Positions 9,727 through 19,086 of a stretch of DNA of 47,800 nt are shown in pieces. Below the pieces are notes generated by a model. The model worked only from the letters and a program-made list of their open reading frames with translations. It was not told the DNA's origin and did no database searches. The stretch is from contig NW_019775669.1 in assembly GCF_001039355.2 (NCBI RefSeq), positions 39,273-87,072 of the forward strand, written 5' to 3'. The position numbers and the translations under genes were made by a program. This DNA is from Lingula anatina. Taxonomy: Eukaryota > Brachiopoda > Lingulata > Lingulida > Lingulidae. Position 1 is the first letter of the stretch. Each line of letters begins with the position of its first letter.

Positions 9727-10528
9727 AGGAATAAGGATCCCTGTTATTCTAAGGAAATTCCAATGAATTTACTTTTTAAAACATAAAATCAATAGAATGT
9801 TTCTAATATAAATTTTCAAAAGAACACCATAGGGCAAATTTAATTAAATCAACCAGCGGGTAAACACTGGGAGGCTTTGTCAATTTCAACAACTTGTTCA
9901 TTTCAAACAGTGCAGTTTTCGTGCATGCGCAGTCGTTTGAATCCTGTGCTATTGTGTTAACAATTATTTTGAATGAACTATAGAAATCAATTTGTTCATT
10001 TTTCTTTGGTTTGTTACATATTTTCTATTTCAAGATATGATACTTTACTGCTTGGGGATGCTCTTCCCATATTGCTGCATTTTACAATGTAGTGCTTGCT
10101 TTATCCACTTGGCGGCAGCACCTTACAGTGAAGCTGAAGTCTTCATTAAGGCTTCGTTCACATGCAATGTCTATTTTCTAAATTCTATTTTCTATTTGCG
10201 GTATGTCTTATGATCACGGTCTGTGGCCTGAATATCCCGCGGCGTAATTACTGGCAGCGCGAGCCAGTTACTATAAGTTACTATAAGTAACTGGCTCGCA
10301 CTGCCAGTAATTACGCGGCGGGATATTCAGGCCACAGACCGTGATCATAAGATAGCGCAAATAGAAAACAGAAATTAGAAAATAGACATTGCATGTGAAC
10401 GAAGCCTAAAACTCAATGATGTCTTGGTGTGTTTCGTGTGTGTATGTGTGTGTGTGTGAAAGAGAGAAAGAGTAAGTGTGTGTGTTCAATCTTGATGTGT
10501 TTCTTGCCTGTCTGTGTGTGAGTGTGTG
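9727..10528 (+). repeat. Repeat A, copy 3, first part
   Basis: A new repeat A unit begins at 9727 with GGAATAAGGATCCCTG. It is interrupted at 10150-10406 by a foldback MITE and again at 10529 by the large insertion nest. The unit resumes at 24612 within the TG/AG block, exactly where it left off. Confidence 0.85.
10150..10406. mobile_element. Foldback MITE (257 bp, PIF/Harbinger-like) with TAA target duplication
   Basis: The left arm starts GGCTTCGTTCACATGCAATG and the right arm ends with its exact complement; the two arms pair over almost the whole length around a short centre near 10270-10290, so the element is one long hairpin. It is flanked by TAA on both sides (10147-10149 and 10407-10409). 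The unoccupied site is visible in repeat A copy 2 at about 4738-4760, where one TAA is found. A 3-bp TAA duplication and a terminus beginning GG..TTCACA fit PIF/Harbinger non-autonomous elements; the superfamily is inferred. Confidence 0.85.
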
Positions 10529-10745
10529 CATGGGCGTAACTAGGCATACGCACGGATGCACTGTGCGTACAATTTTTGGCCAACCATGATATTATTTTAT
10601 ATAAATTTAGTGTATTTTTCACGGAATATAAAAGAAAATCCTCTGCTTATTAAAGTCACCTGTACTAGTACCCAGTATGTACAAATCCTCTGTATCAATT
10701 GGATAGGCACAATTGTTCTGACTCCCCCCCCCCCCCTCCCGGCAT
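10529..10745 (+). mobile_element. hAT-like element terminus (left boundary of the 14-kb nest)
   Basis: Starts CATGGGCGTAACTAGG immediately after the TG tract of repeat A and ends in a C-rich block (10725-10740). The far boundary of the nest, at 24611, ends GGTTACGCCCCTG, the inverted counterpart (shared core GGGCGTAAC-AG). The GGGCGTAAC ends and a C-run near one terminus are common in hAT-type MITEs of marine animals. Flanks are TG microsatellite on both sides, so a clean 8-bp duplication cannot be proven. No gene is inside this segment. Confidence 0.45.
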
Positions 10746-10833
10746 GCATACTTTTATTGAACTGAGGTAAACAATACATATAACTTTAACAAGGCCTATC
10801 TTAATCGTCCATCTAACTGGAACTTCCTTTACT
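10746..10833. other. Short unassigned spacer
   Basis: Sequence between the C-rich hAT-like end and the truncation point of the Mutator-like transposase at 10834. I see no match to other parts of the window and no coding potential. Confidence 0.4.
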
Positions 10834-11592
10834 ATATCTGCCATCTCCTTCCACTGCTATGGGCTGTCCTTCACACCCTCTCAGATCTTGAATGCGGCGT
10901 AGATTCTCACGGCGCTGTTGCATGTCAGCTTTCTTTAGCTTGGTTATGGCAGCACCGACTTTATTTGCTTGCTTTTGCATGGATGATGCACTGGGCGGGG
11001 TCACATTGGTCGCCATTACAATCTGCCTCATGGCCGTGTTGGAGATCATGTTTTGTGACAGGCCTACTTGCAAGCCTGCATTCACAGTTGCTGCTCTCCT
11101 GCTACGCTGCTTGCTCTCGACTTCATTGTACAATTTCTGTTTCCCTGTCCTGTACTGACATGTGTCACATTTTAGTCCCATTGACCAAGCCACTCCCCAC
11201 TTGCTCTCTGCCTCTCTGTCCCGAACCATTGAGCCAGTGCACTCAGCTGTATGCTCTGACAAGACTTTGTTGACCAGATTGACAAGTTTTTCTGGTGAAA
11301 CCAACTTGTATTCATCATCTGGGGGTTGGGGCTGGCTACTGGACACACTCTCTGACTGGGCCCTCCTAGGTCTGAGTATGACGGGTGCATCAGGGTTGCT
11401 GTTGAGGGTTGTGGGTGGCCCGACAGGGGGTGGAGAGGAGGCTGCCTGGTACAATTCTTGGCTGGGTCTGATGTATCTTCTCACAATAGGCTCTGGAGGC
11501 TGGTCAGACTGCTGACGTCCAGTGGAAAACTTGTTTCCCTTCACAAATACACTTTTTCTTCGTTTTTTCCAGCTACCTTTACCGTACGGCAT
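10834..11592 (-). pseudogene. Mutator-like transposase, copy 1, N-terminal half only
   Basis: The start is taken at the ATG at 11592 (MPYGKGSWKKRRKSVFVKG) because it sits in CCACCATGC, a strong Kozak context, just downstream of a TATA box; the frame is open 96 codons further upstream by chance. The protein has a basic N-terminus, a Pro/Ser-rich linker, CDTCQYRTGKQ (Cys-x2-Cys), a helix-rich segment, and VEGDGRY, the first catalytic Asp of a Mutator-like transposase domain. It breaks off at 10834 right after GDGRY; compare the copy at 14631-16004, which continues NNSLFSGG. The last codons before the stop at 10813 are junction sequence. Confidence 0.75.
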
Positions 11593-11637
11593 GGTGGATG
11601 GAAAGTGACTTCTGAGTCCAGAGGCAGAGACAGGGCA

Positions 11638-11644
11638 TTTTATA
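11638..11644 (-). promoter_or_regulatory. TATA box of transposase copy 1
   Basis: Minus-strand TATAAAA lies 46 bp before the transposase ATG at 11592. The same box and spacing occur at 16050-16056 and 19080-19086. The expected transcript start would leave a leader of only about 20 nt. Confidence 0.55.
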
Positions 11645-12410
11645 GCATCAGCTGCCCATTGTCTCTCCCAGGTGTGCAGGAAAGCAGGATACATGACAAC
11701 AAAAGGTATGAACAATGATTGGAAGTGGAGTTTCCTGTAAACAGCAAACTGCATGGCCCCAGTGCAGGAGGGGGGTACCCAGCTTAGCAAGTGAGTATTG
11801 TTCTGCAGGGAGGGACAGGAAACATGATTTCCTGTTTCCTCACAAGACACACAAACAAACATAAACAACAGTTGTGACAATTAACCTTGCACTTGAGTTT
11901 AAGTAATTTTTAAATATTTTAAAATCTTTTTATTAGTAATTTTCCACTTCTTACACTTTATTTCTCAGCAAAGTGCACTTAAACCAGTCTCAACTGGTTA
12001 AGATGCTTATCTCAAATTTTCTCACATGTCCAGTATCAGGTGTCAAAATTTCAAAACAATTGAAACAAATTCAAGCACAGAAATTTGCATTTAACTTTTT
12101 ATCACTCATGAAATTTTGCTTTCTCACCAGGTGCAATATTGGCTAAAGTGGCCCATACAGCAACCACATTTTCAACTTGACAGGGCTCAGTCATCAAGAG
12201 ACCGTTCTCAGTCATATTGGGCGGAGCAGTTGGCAGTGCATTAAGGTTTTAATTTTTGGTGTCAGAAGGTAAGAACAGGGGGGGGGGTTTGTGTGAAGGG
12301 CAGAAACCACTAAATCAGCCTATCAGCGCCTGTTATAGACGAATGTAGTTCAGTGAGAGAAAATTAGTGCTTTTTTCCATTTTTTTTCCTGGCATTTCTT
12401 GTGTGTTGCT
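11645..12410. mobile_element. Right-hand noncoding part of the Mutator-like element, copy 1
   Basis: About 760 bp behind the transposase promoter, repeated at 16057-16800 and 19087-19839 with few differences. It includes AAAGTGCACTTAAA, CACCAGGTGCAAT.TTGGCTA and a G-run near 12279. It ends GGCATTTCTTGTGTGTTG and passes directly into the left end of the next copy (GGTTAATTTTGG). No long terminal inverted repeat is evident by eye and no gene is present. Confidence 0.6.
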
Positions 12411-12821
12411 AGGGTTAATTTTGGTATCAACTAGCAGGCTAGGGTGTATACTACTGCCAGTTTTTTTTTCAGGACCAGGCTCAGGTGCGGTGCAGTCGTG
12501 AGACCTCTGGCGGAGGGGGCTACTGACTGTGAGTGGTGCAGTGGTTTGTTTACAAACAGAGGGGTGCAAATGTTCAAATGATGCCGGTAAGCAAGAAAGT
12601 CTGATATGACAGTATATTTTTTTGCCATTGGGAGTTATGTCAGTGTGTCTACTGTCCATGGGGATGGGAAATGTTTCACAGAGTAATTTTGTTCATGCAG
12701 TATTGAAGGCATTTCTTAGTATGGTCGTCAATGGGAAATTATTTGGTGGTTTCTGCCCTGAACAGGAAAAGTGACAACTGTTCACTTTTGGCTCAGTTTC
12801 TAAATTTAGAGCAGCACAGGA

Positions 12822-12828
12822 TATAAAA
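12822..12828 (+). promoter_or_regulatory. TATA box of the His-Me nuclease gene, copy 2
   Basis: GGATATAAAAGGG lies 37 bp upstream of the ATG at 12859. The other copy at 18139-18150 has CCATAAAAGGG at the same spacing. It is a core-promoter match, implying a very short leader. Confidence 0.55.
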
Positions 12829-12858
12829 GGGTGGTCTTGCATCATTTCACAGACAAAA

Positions 12859-13224
12859 ATGGCTAATCAGCAATTATTTGAAGAATTGAGAGAGAAATAA
12901 CATGCAAAATTGCATAACACACAGGAGGGATAGTGTTGGCTTTGGACTGGGGGCACCAGTTGTTCCAGTGGGGTCCGTTATGGGAAGATGAGGGTTACTT
13001 TTGCTGGGGCCAGACACTCTGTTACTGTTGGAGTGCACAGGGTGGTATTTATGCTTAAGGAGAGGGTTTTACTCATTCCGAGAGGGACAGAAGTACATGT
13101 ATCTCACCTGTGTGGAGTCACAGCAGAGCCTCACGGAATCAACAATAACAGATTACATTGTCATACTGTGGGCAGGTGCCTCGGACACGGACAGGGGCCA
13201 AATTGTGTATATGATAATTATTAA
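12859..13224 (+). pseudogene. His-Me finger (I-PpoI / His-Cys box type) nuclease, copy 2, decayed
   Basis: One frame runs from MANQQLFEELREK to the stop at 13224 but has two nonsense codons (12898-12900 TAA, 12928-12930 TAG). It shows CWLWTGGTS, a RHSVTVGVHRVVFML strand-helix, VSHLCGV with the presumed catalytic His, then EPHGINNNRLHC with the Asn, and a distal Cys-x7-8-His-x5-Cys cluster (GRCLGHGQGPNCV). This is the layout of the zinc-binding-loop homing endonuclease family. Compared with copy 3 it lacks 27 bp encoding the CCNPDHL segment, which removes zinc ligands, so the product would be inactive even without the stops. The gene has its own TATA box and faces the transposase gene. Its role in the element is unknown. 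Confidence 0.65.
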
Positions 13225-13401
13225 TATTATTGTTATTATTATAATGATAATTCCGAGAGGGATTAAATTTACATTTACTTAGTTTATAGATTTCTCAATT
13301 ATATTTCTAAGTTTTAAGACTAGAAGAAAGACCAACAAACTTTTTTTATATTTCACAACCAGTTTATTGCAGAGTAGTATCTTGAAATTATACATTTTCT
13401 T
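13225..13401. other. Spacer between convergent genes
   Basis: AT-rich spacer with an ATT-type run near 13210-13250, between the nuclease gene and the 3' end of the transposase gene. The matching spacer of copy 3 (18537-18707) has an ATT run. AATAAA-like signals are not clear on either strand. Confidence 0.5.
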
Positions 13402-14629
13402 TTAATTGCTTGCTCTCTTTGAATAGCTGTGATCAGGAAATACAAGTTTTGGCATAGATATGCATCTTCTGTAGTCATTATTACTTTTCAATGCTTTAGA
13501 TCTGTCATATCTTCTGTAACGGCTAAGGATTCTCCATCTAGCTCTTAACTTAAATGCAACTGTCTTTTTGTGATTTATTCTCATTTTCATCTGTTTTTCA
13601 TCTTTCTCTAGATATTTAACAACTGAAGAAGTGGGCCTAACACCAACAGAGGCCATTTTACTCAAAGTGGATTGCTTAAGTCAATTATTCCTCAAGTGAA
13701 CTGCACTGTGAATCCTGCCTTCGAAGTTCCGCGAAAAGGTGACAACTTTATTATTAGTTTTCTGAAATATCCTGTTTAAAGACTCCACTTTTTGTGTGTT
13801 GGTATTAAGTTTTGTTGATTCAATGGCCCTTGGGCCCAGTCTATAATTTAGGCACTGTCTTAAGATGTGCATATCTTCAGAGTTGCTAAAGTCTAGTTTG
13901 CCTTTCTCAGGGAAAATAGTTTCCGAGCCACCTTTGCATACATAAGAATACTTCAAACAATTTTCACAATCACCAGTGTAACAACTAATTATAGAGTCAG
14001 TGACATAGCTCAGTGCTCTTTTAATCAATTCTATGTCACCTTTATTTGCTTTAAAGCAGGCATCAAATTCAGCATAGCAGCGCATTGCTATGCACTGAGC
14101 AAAGCGTTTTTGCATTTTGTCTCTTGAGTACTTAGTTTTCCCTGGAAAAACTTGACCGGAAAATGGTGCTTTTTCAATTTGCTTTTTCAGAGCTTAAGTG
14201 AAGTGGCGCGTGTCCCGAAGACTTTCGACATCATCACATACAGAGTGGGCTTGGCTATCCCCATCAGTGGTTAAGGCACCAACTGTGACCTCTCCAGAAA
14301 TTTCCTCAAGAATCTGCTGCATGGCACGTTTCTCATCTCCAATGCTGTCGTCTTCTCGCAGATTGGCCGTGCAGATACCACTGTGCTCTGGACAGGATAC
14401 ATCTTCCCCTCTACTTCTCAGCAGGTGAGCTTTGTGGCATAACTTGTTTCCGGTGTAAACACCAATGATGTCTTTTTTGCTGGTTACATTTTCCGCAACA
14501 GTGTATACAGTCTGAGTGGCTGGCTGGTATGGTGTTTTGTTCCCTCCACTGAAAAGACTATTATTATATCTGCCATCTCCTTCCACTGCTATGGGCTGTC
14601 CTTCACACCCTCTCAGATCTTGAATGCGG
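13402..14629 (-). pseudogene. Mutator-like transposase, C-terminal two-thirds, with nonsense codons
   Basis: Read from the gap at 14630 downwards: VEGDGRYNNSLFSGG, then CPEHSGICTANLREDDSIGD, then LTTDGDS (second catalytic Asp), DTRHF, FAQCIAMRCYAEFDA, a Cys cluster (CYTGDCENCLKYSYVCKGG), SLNRIFQKTNNK and GRIHSAVHLRNN, and a basic tail ending at 13402. Stops interrupt it twice where the other copies read through: TAA after DTRHFT (about 14194) and TGA after HLRNN (about 13681, where copy 3 has GGA). It overlaps in content with 14631-15310, the other side of the gap. It is a non-functional copy, or one haplotype of a badly assembled locus. Confidence 0.75.
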
Positions 14630-14630
14630 N
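14630..14630. other. Assembly gap (single N) inside transposase
   Basis: About 680 bp before the gap (13945-14629) is repeated almost identically after it (14631-15310). That is a signature of an unresolved overlap, collapsed haplotypes, or two different element copies joined at the gap. Confidence 0.95.
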
Positions 14631-16004
14631 CTTTAAGCAGTTTTCACAATCACCGTTGTAACAACTAATTATAGAGTCAGTGACATAACTCAGTGCTCTT
14701 TTAATCAATTCTATGTCCCCTTTATTTGCTTTATAGCAGGCATCGAATTCAGCATAACAGCGCATTGCTATGCACTGAGCAAAGCGTTTCTGCATCTTGT
14801 CTCTGGAGTACTTTGTTTTCCCTGGGAAAACTTGACCGGAAAATGGTGCTTTTTCAATTTGCTTTTTCAGAGCTTTACTGAAGTGGCGCGTGTCCCGAAG
14901 ACTTTCGACATCATCACATGCAGAGTGGGCTCGGCTATCACCATCAGTGGTCAAGGCACCAACTGTGACCTCTCCAGAAATTTCCTCGAGGATCTGCTGC
15001 ATGGCACGTTTCTCGTCTCCAATACTGTCGTCTTCCCGTAGATTCGCCGTGCAGATACCACTGTGCTCTGGACAGGATACATCTTCCCCTCTACTTTTAA
15101 GCAGGTGAGCTGTGTGGCATAACTTGTTTCCGGTGTAAACACCAATGATGTCTTTTTTGCTGGTTACATTTTCTGCAACGGTGTATACAGTCTGAGTGGC
15201 TGGCTGGTATGGTGTTTTGTTCCCTCCACTAAACAGACTATTATTATATCTGCCATCTCCTTCCACTGCTATGGGCTGTCCTTCACACCCTCTCAGATCT
15301 TGAATGCGGCGTAGATTCTCACGGCGCTGTTGCATGTCAGCTTTGTTAAGCTTGGTTATAGCAGCACCGACTTTATTTGCTTGCTTTTGCATGGATGATG
15401 CACTGGGCGGGGTCACATTGGTCGCCATTAGAATCTGCCTCATGGCCGTGTTGGAGATCATGTTTTGTGACAGGCCTACTTGCAAGCCTGCATTCACCGT
15501 TGCTGCTCTCCTGCCACGCTGCTTGCTCTCGACTTCATTGTACAATTTCTGTTTCCCTGTCCTGTACTGACACGTGTCACATTTTAGTCCCATTGACCAA
15601 GCCACTCCCCACTTGCTTTCTGCCTCTCTGTCCCAAACCATTGAGCCAGTGCACTCAGCTGTATGCTCTGACAAGACTTTGTTGACCAGATTGACAATTT
15701 TTTCTGGTGAAACCAACTTGTATTCATCATCTGGGGGTTGGGGCTGGCTGCTGGACAAACTCTCTGACTGGGCCCTCCTAGGTCTGAGGATGACGGGTGC
15801 ATCAGGGTTGCTGCTGAGGGTTGCTGGCAGCCCGACAGGGGGTGGAGAGGAGGCTGCCTGGTACAACTCTTGGCTGGGTCTGATGTATCTTCTCACAATA
15901 GGCTCTGGAGGCTGGTCAGACTTCTGTCTTGCATGGTATAGCTTGTGTCCCTTCACAAATACACTTTTTCTTCGTTTTTTCCAGCTACCTTTACCGTACG
16001 GCAT
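14631..16004 (-). CDS. Mutator-like transposase, most intact copy (C-terminus cut by gap)
   Basis: Open for about 455 codons from the ATG at 16004 to the gap. Domains in order: basic N-terminus (MPYGKGSWKKRRKSVFVKG); Pro/Ser-rich linker; a helical segment with CDTCQYRTGKQ (Cys-x2-Cys); the RNase H-fold core with VEGDGRYNN (first Asp), LTTDGDS (second Asp), DTRHFSKALK, and CYAEFDACYKANKGD, which may carry the acidic third residue; and the start of the Cys cluster CYNGDCENCLK. This matches the Mutator-like transposase domain found in many invertebrate genomes, which cuts and pastes DNA. No stop interrupts it; the last residues before 14631 are distorted by the N. The Met was chosen for its Kozak context and the TATA box 46 bp upstream. 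Confidence 0.8.
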
Positions 16005-16049
16005 GGTGGATAGAAAGTGACTTCTGAGTCCAGAGGCAGAGACAGGGCA

Positions 16050-16056
16050 TTTTATA
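16050..16056 (-). promoter_or_regulatory. TATA box of the intact transposase copy
   Basis: Minus-strand TATAAAA, 46 bp before the ATG at 16004. The sequence between box and ATG is almost the same in all three copies. Confidence 0.55.
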
Positions 16057-16800
16057 GCATCAGCTGCCCATTGTCTCTCCCAGGTGTGCAGGAAAGCAGG
16101 ATACATTACAACAAAAGGTATGAACAGTGATTGGTAGTGGGGTTTCCTGTAAACAGCAAACTGCATGGCCCCAGTGCAGGAGGGGGGTATACAGCTTAGC
16201 AGTGAGTATTGTTCTGCAGGGAGGGACAAGAAGCTCATTTCCTGTATCCTCACAACAAACACAAACAAACATAAACAACAGTTGTGACAATTAACCTTGC
16301 ACTTGAGTTTAAGTAATTTTTAGATATTTTAAAATATTTTTATTAGTAATTTTCCACTTTTCACATTTTATTTCTCAACAAAGTGCACTTAAACTAGGCC
16401 CAACCAGTTAAGATGCTTATCTCAGATTTTCACACCTGTCCAGCATAAGGTGTCCAAATTTCAAAACAATTGAAACAAATTCAGGCACAGAAATGTACAT
16501 TTAACTTTTTATCACTCATGAAATTATGCTTTCTCACCAGGTGCAATGTTGGCTAGAGTGGCCGATACAGCAACCACATTTTCAACTTGACAGGGCTCAG
16601 TCATCAAGAGACCGTTCTCAGTCATATTGGGCGGAGCAGTTGGCAGTGTATTAAGGTTTTAATTTTTGGTGTCAGAAGGTAAGAACAGGGGGGGGTGGTT
16701 TGTGTGAAGGGCAGAAACCTCCAAATCAACCAATCAGCACCTGTTATAGACGAATATAGTTCAGTGAGAAAAAATGAGTGCTTTTTTCCATTTTTTTCCT

Positions 16801-17099
16801 NACGTCGGCAAAAGGTCGGCATAACAGCGGCTAACCGCCGATAGTAATAGCTCATAACGACGTTGGCCCGACGTTGGCGCGAAGTTGGCAAATTGTCGGC
16901 ATGACAGCGGCTGACCGCCGTTTATCCATAATGACGTCGGCCCAGCGTCGGTGCGACGTTGGCAAAAGGGTGGCAGACCACTGGTGGGCCGACGGCGGGC
17001 CGCCGGACACGCCGACTTCGAACCGACGTCGTCTGCCAACGTTGGCCCGACGGAGGCAAAGTCGTCGGGCCGACGTTGGCGCGACCACTCTTTGCTATC
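16801..17099. repeat. Assembly gap and GC-rich minisatellite
   Basis: After the N at 16801 the base composition jumps to strongly GC-rich. Tandem units of about 75-79 bp recur (GTCGGCAT.ACAGCGGCT.ACCGCCG, then CGACGTTGGCCCGACGTTGG), with shorter GACGTTGGC and GACGTCGGC motifs repeated in both orientations. No coding function is likely; the frames here are simple products of the repeat. It ends at about 17099, where Gypsy sequence begins. Such GC-rich dyad arrays may be the inner repeat of some DNA transposon, but I cannot name one. Confidence 0.6.
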
Positions 17100-17733
17100 T
17101 GGGATGTTACTAAGACTTCAGTCAGTTATAAAACGCGGTTGGCCTGACAGGAAGTCTGAGCTGCCAGTGAATTTCCAGCCTTACTGGGACGTAAGGGATG
17201 AGTTACACATAGCAGAAGGCCTCGTTCTTCTGGGAGAGTGCATCGTAATTCCCGCCAAGTTACGATCAGACATGTTGTCTCTAATTCATGAAAGCCACTT
17301 GGGTGCTGACAAATGCAAAGCAAGGGCGAGATCTTCACTATACTGGCCAGGAATGTCAGCGGACATAGAATTGATAGTTGCCCAGTGCTCGGTGTGCAGT
17401 AAATTTCGTCCAAGCAACGTAAAGGAGCCCTTGATTCCGCACGCAATACCACACAGGCCATGGGAGAAAGTTGGAGCAGACATTATGACTATGAAGGGTA
17501 AAGACTACCTGGTTGTGGTAGATTTTATTCCAAATACCCAGAGATTTCTTACTTAGAGGACAAAACGGCCAAGACCGTGATACTACACTTAAAGTCTTTA
17601 TTTGCTAGACATGGAATTCCTGAGACAATTGTCTCTGACAATATGCCATTTGGGAGTCATGACTTTAAAAACTTTGCAAGAGAATGGGGAATAAACCAGG
17701 ATACCGCGAGTCCTCACTATCCTCAGTCAAATG
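17100..17733 (+). pseudogene. Ty3/Gypsy-type integrase fragment
   Basis: Two plus-strand frames joined by a one-base loss near 17526. The first has ELHIAEGLVLLGECIVIP and the integrase zinc finger (IHESHLGADKCKARA then YWPGM and QCSVC, i.e. His-x3-His-x30-Cys-x2-Cys), followed by WEKVGADIM and DYLVVVDF, the first catalytic Asp region. The second frame has LFARHGIPETIVSDN (second Asp) and SPHYPQSNG. The next expected block with the catalytic Glu is missing because the sequence switches at 17731 to the left end of a Mutator-like copy. Neither LTR nor RT is present, so this is an isolated, dead piece. Confidence 0.8.
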
Positions 17734-18176
17734 GGTTAATTTTGGTATCAACTAGCAGACTAGGGTGTAAACTACTGCCAGTTTTTTTTTCAGGACCAGG
17801 CACAGGTGCGGTGCAGTCGTGAGACCTCTGGCAGAAGGGGCTACTGACTGTGAGTGGTGCAGTGGTTTGTTTACAAACAGAGGGGTGCACATGTTCAAGT
17901 GATGCCGGTAAGAAATATTGTTGAATGACAGTACATTTTTTTGCCATTGGGAGTTATGTCAGTGTGTCTGCTGTCCATGGGGGTGAGAAATGTTTCACAG
18001 AATAATTTAATTCATGCAGTTTTGCAGGCATTTCTTAGTATGGTCGTCAATGGGAAATATTTTGGTGGTTTCTCCCCTGAACAGGAAAAGTGACAACTGT
18101 TCACTTTTGGCTTAGTTTCTAAATTTAGAGCAGCACAGGCCATAAAAGGGTGCTCTTGCATCATTTCACACAAAAA

Positions 18177-18537
18177 ATGGCTAATGACCAGTTCTGGGAT
18201 GTATATCTGGCGAAATTACATGCAAAACTGCATAACACACCGGAGGGATACTGTTGGCTGTGGACTGGGGGCACCAGTTGTTCCAGTGGGGTCCGTTATT
18301 GTTTATGGAGGGTTACATTTCCTGGGGCTAGACACTCTGTTACTGTTGGAGTGCACAGGGTGGCATTTATGCTTAAGAAGAGGATTTTACACATTCCACC
18401 TGTGTGGAGTCACTCTGTGCTGTAACCCCGATCATCTCACAGCAGAGCCTCACGGAATCAACAATAACAGATTACATTGTCGTAATGTGGGCAGGTGCCT
18501 CAGACACGGACAGGGGCCAAATTGTGTACATTATTAA
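18177..18537 (+). pseudogene. His-Me finger (I-PpoI / His-Cys box type) nuclease, copy 3, frameshifted
   Basis: Starts MANDQFWDVYLAKLHAKLHN and continues PEGYCWLWTGGTS, RHSVTVGVHRVAFMLKK without stops, unlike copy 2. About 26 bp present in copy 2 (coding for the RGTEV segment and first part of VSH) is missing after HIP, shifting the frame; the remainder, HLCGVTLCCNPDHL, EPHGINNNRLHC and CLRHGQGPNC, is read in another frame. The HLCG..CCNPDHL block holds the presumed catalytic His and Cys/His zinc ligands; Asn in GINNNR would be the metal-binding Asn. The match to the zinc-binding loop of His-Me homing endonucleases is by motif order. Copies 2 and 3 carry different deletions, so the family gene was longer than either. 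Confidence 0.65.
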
Positions 18538-18571
18538 TATTATTGTTATTATTATTATTATTATTATTATT
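18532..18571. repeat. (ATT)n microsatellite
   Basis: A run of ATT units directly after the nuclease gene, in the intergenic spacer of copy 3. The corresponding part of copy 2 has a shorter, degraded version. Confidence 0.85.
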
Positions 18572-18707
18572 AAATTTACATTTACTTAATTTATAGATTT
18601 CTCAATTATATTTATAAGTTTTAAGACTAGAAGAAAGACCAACAAACTTTTTTCATATTCACAACCAGTTTATTACAGAGTAGTATCTTGAAATCATACA
18701 TTTTCTT

Positions 18708-19034
18708 TTAATTACATGCTCTCTTTGAATAGCTATGATCAGGAAATGCAAGTTTTGGCATAGATATGCATCTTCTGTAGTCATTATTACTTTTCAATGC
18801 TTTAGATCTGTCATATCTTCTGTAACGGCTAAGGATTCTCCATCTAGCTCTTAACTTAAATGCAACTGTCTTTTTGTGATTTACTCTCATTTTCATCTGT
18901 TTTTCATCTTTCTCCAGATATTTAACAACTGAAGAAGTGGGCCAAACACCAACAGAGGCCATCTTACACAAAGTGGATTGCTTAAGTCCATTATTCCTCA
19001 AGTGAACTGCACTGTGAATCCTGCCGTACGGCAT
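18708..19034 (-). pseudogene. Internally deleted transposase: start fused in frame to C-terminal tail
   Basis: The ATG at 19034 gives MPYG and then jumps directly to RIHSAVHLRNNGLKQS and the basic C-terminal tail (RARWRILSRYRRYDRSK), stopping at 18708. All catalytic residues are lost. The junction at about 19024-19025 has only two bases of shared sequence (CC). The fusion is in frame, leaving a 109-residue, strongly basic protein with a complete TATA box upstream. It could be a chance product or a DNA-binding inhibitor of the transposase; the sequence alone does not tell. Confidence 0.7.
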
Positions 19035-19079
19035 GGTGGATAGAAAGTGACTTCTGAGTCCAGAGGCAGAGACAGGGCA

Positions 19080-19086
19080 TTTTATA
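19080..19086 (-). promoter_or_regulatory. TATA box of the deleted transposase copy
   Basis: Minus-strand TATAAAA, 46 bp before the ATG at 19034. The promoter is unchanged although the gene is deleted. Confidence 0.5.

Larger units (their letters stand above)
12411..16800. mobile_element. Mutator-like element with accessory nuclease gene, copy 2 (contains a gap)
   Basis: The fullest copy. From left: GTTAATTTTGGTATCAAC, about 400 bp of noncoding DNA, a TATA box and a plus-strand His-Me nuclease gene (12859-13224), then the minus-strand transposase (13402-16004) read toward it, then the transposase promoter and about 750 bp of right-end DNA. The two genes converge. A single N at 14630 interrupts the transposase, and about 680 bp is repeated either side of it, so the true element is probably about 3.7 kb. 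Family assignment rests on the transposase, not on the ends. Confidence 0.65.

Noticed and set aside
10892-11515. Several plus-strand frames of 70-117 codons
   Set aside because: They are antisense shadows of the Mutator-like transposase; the same frames recur at 15304-16020 because the DNA is repeated.
12333-12659. Minus-strand frame partly conserved at 17723-17947
   Set aside because: It spans the noncoding left end of the Mutator-like element in two very similar copies, has no start context or promoter and no recognisable motif; DNA identity explains the conservation.
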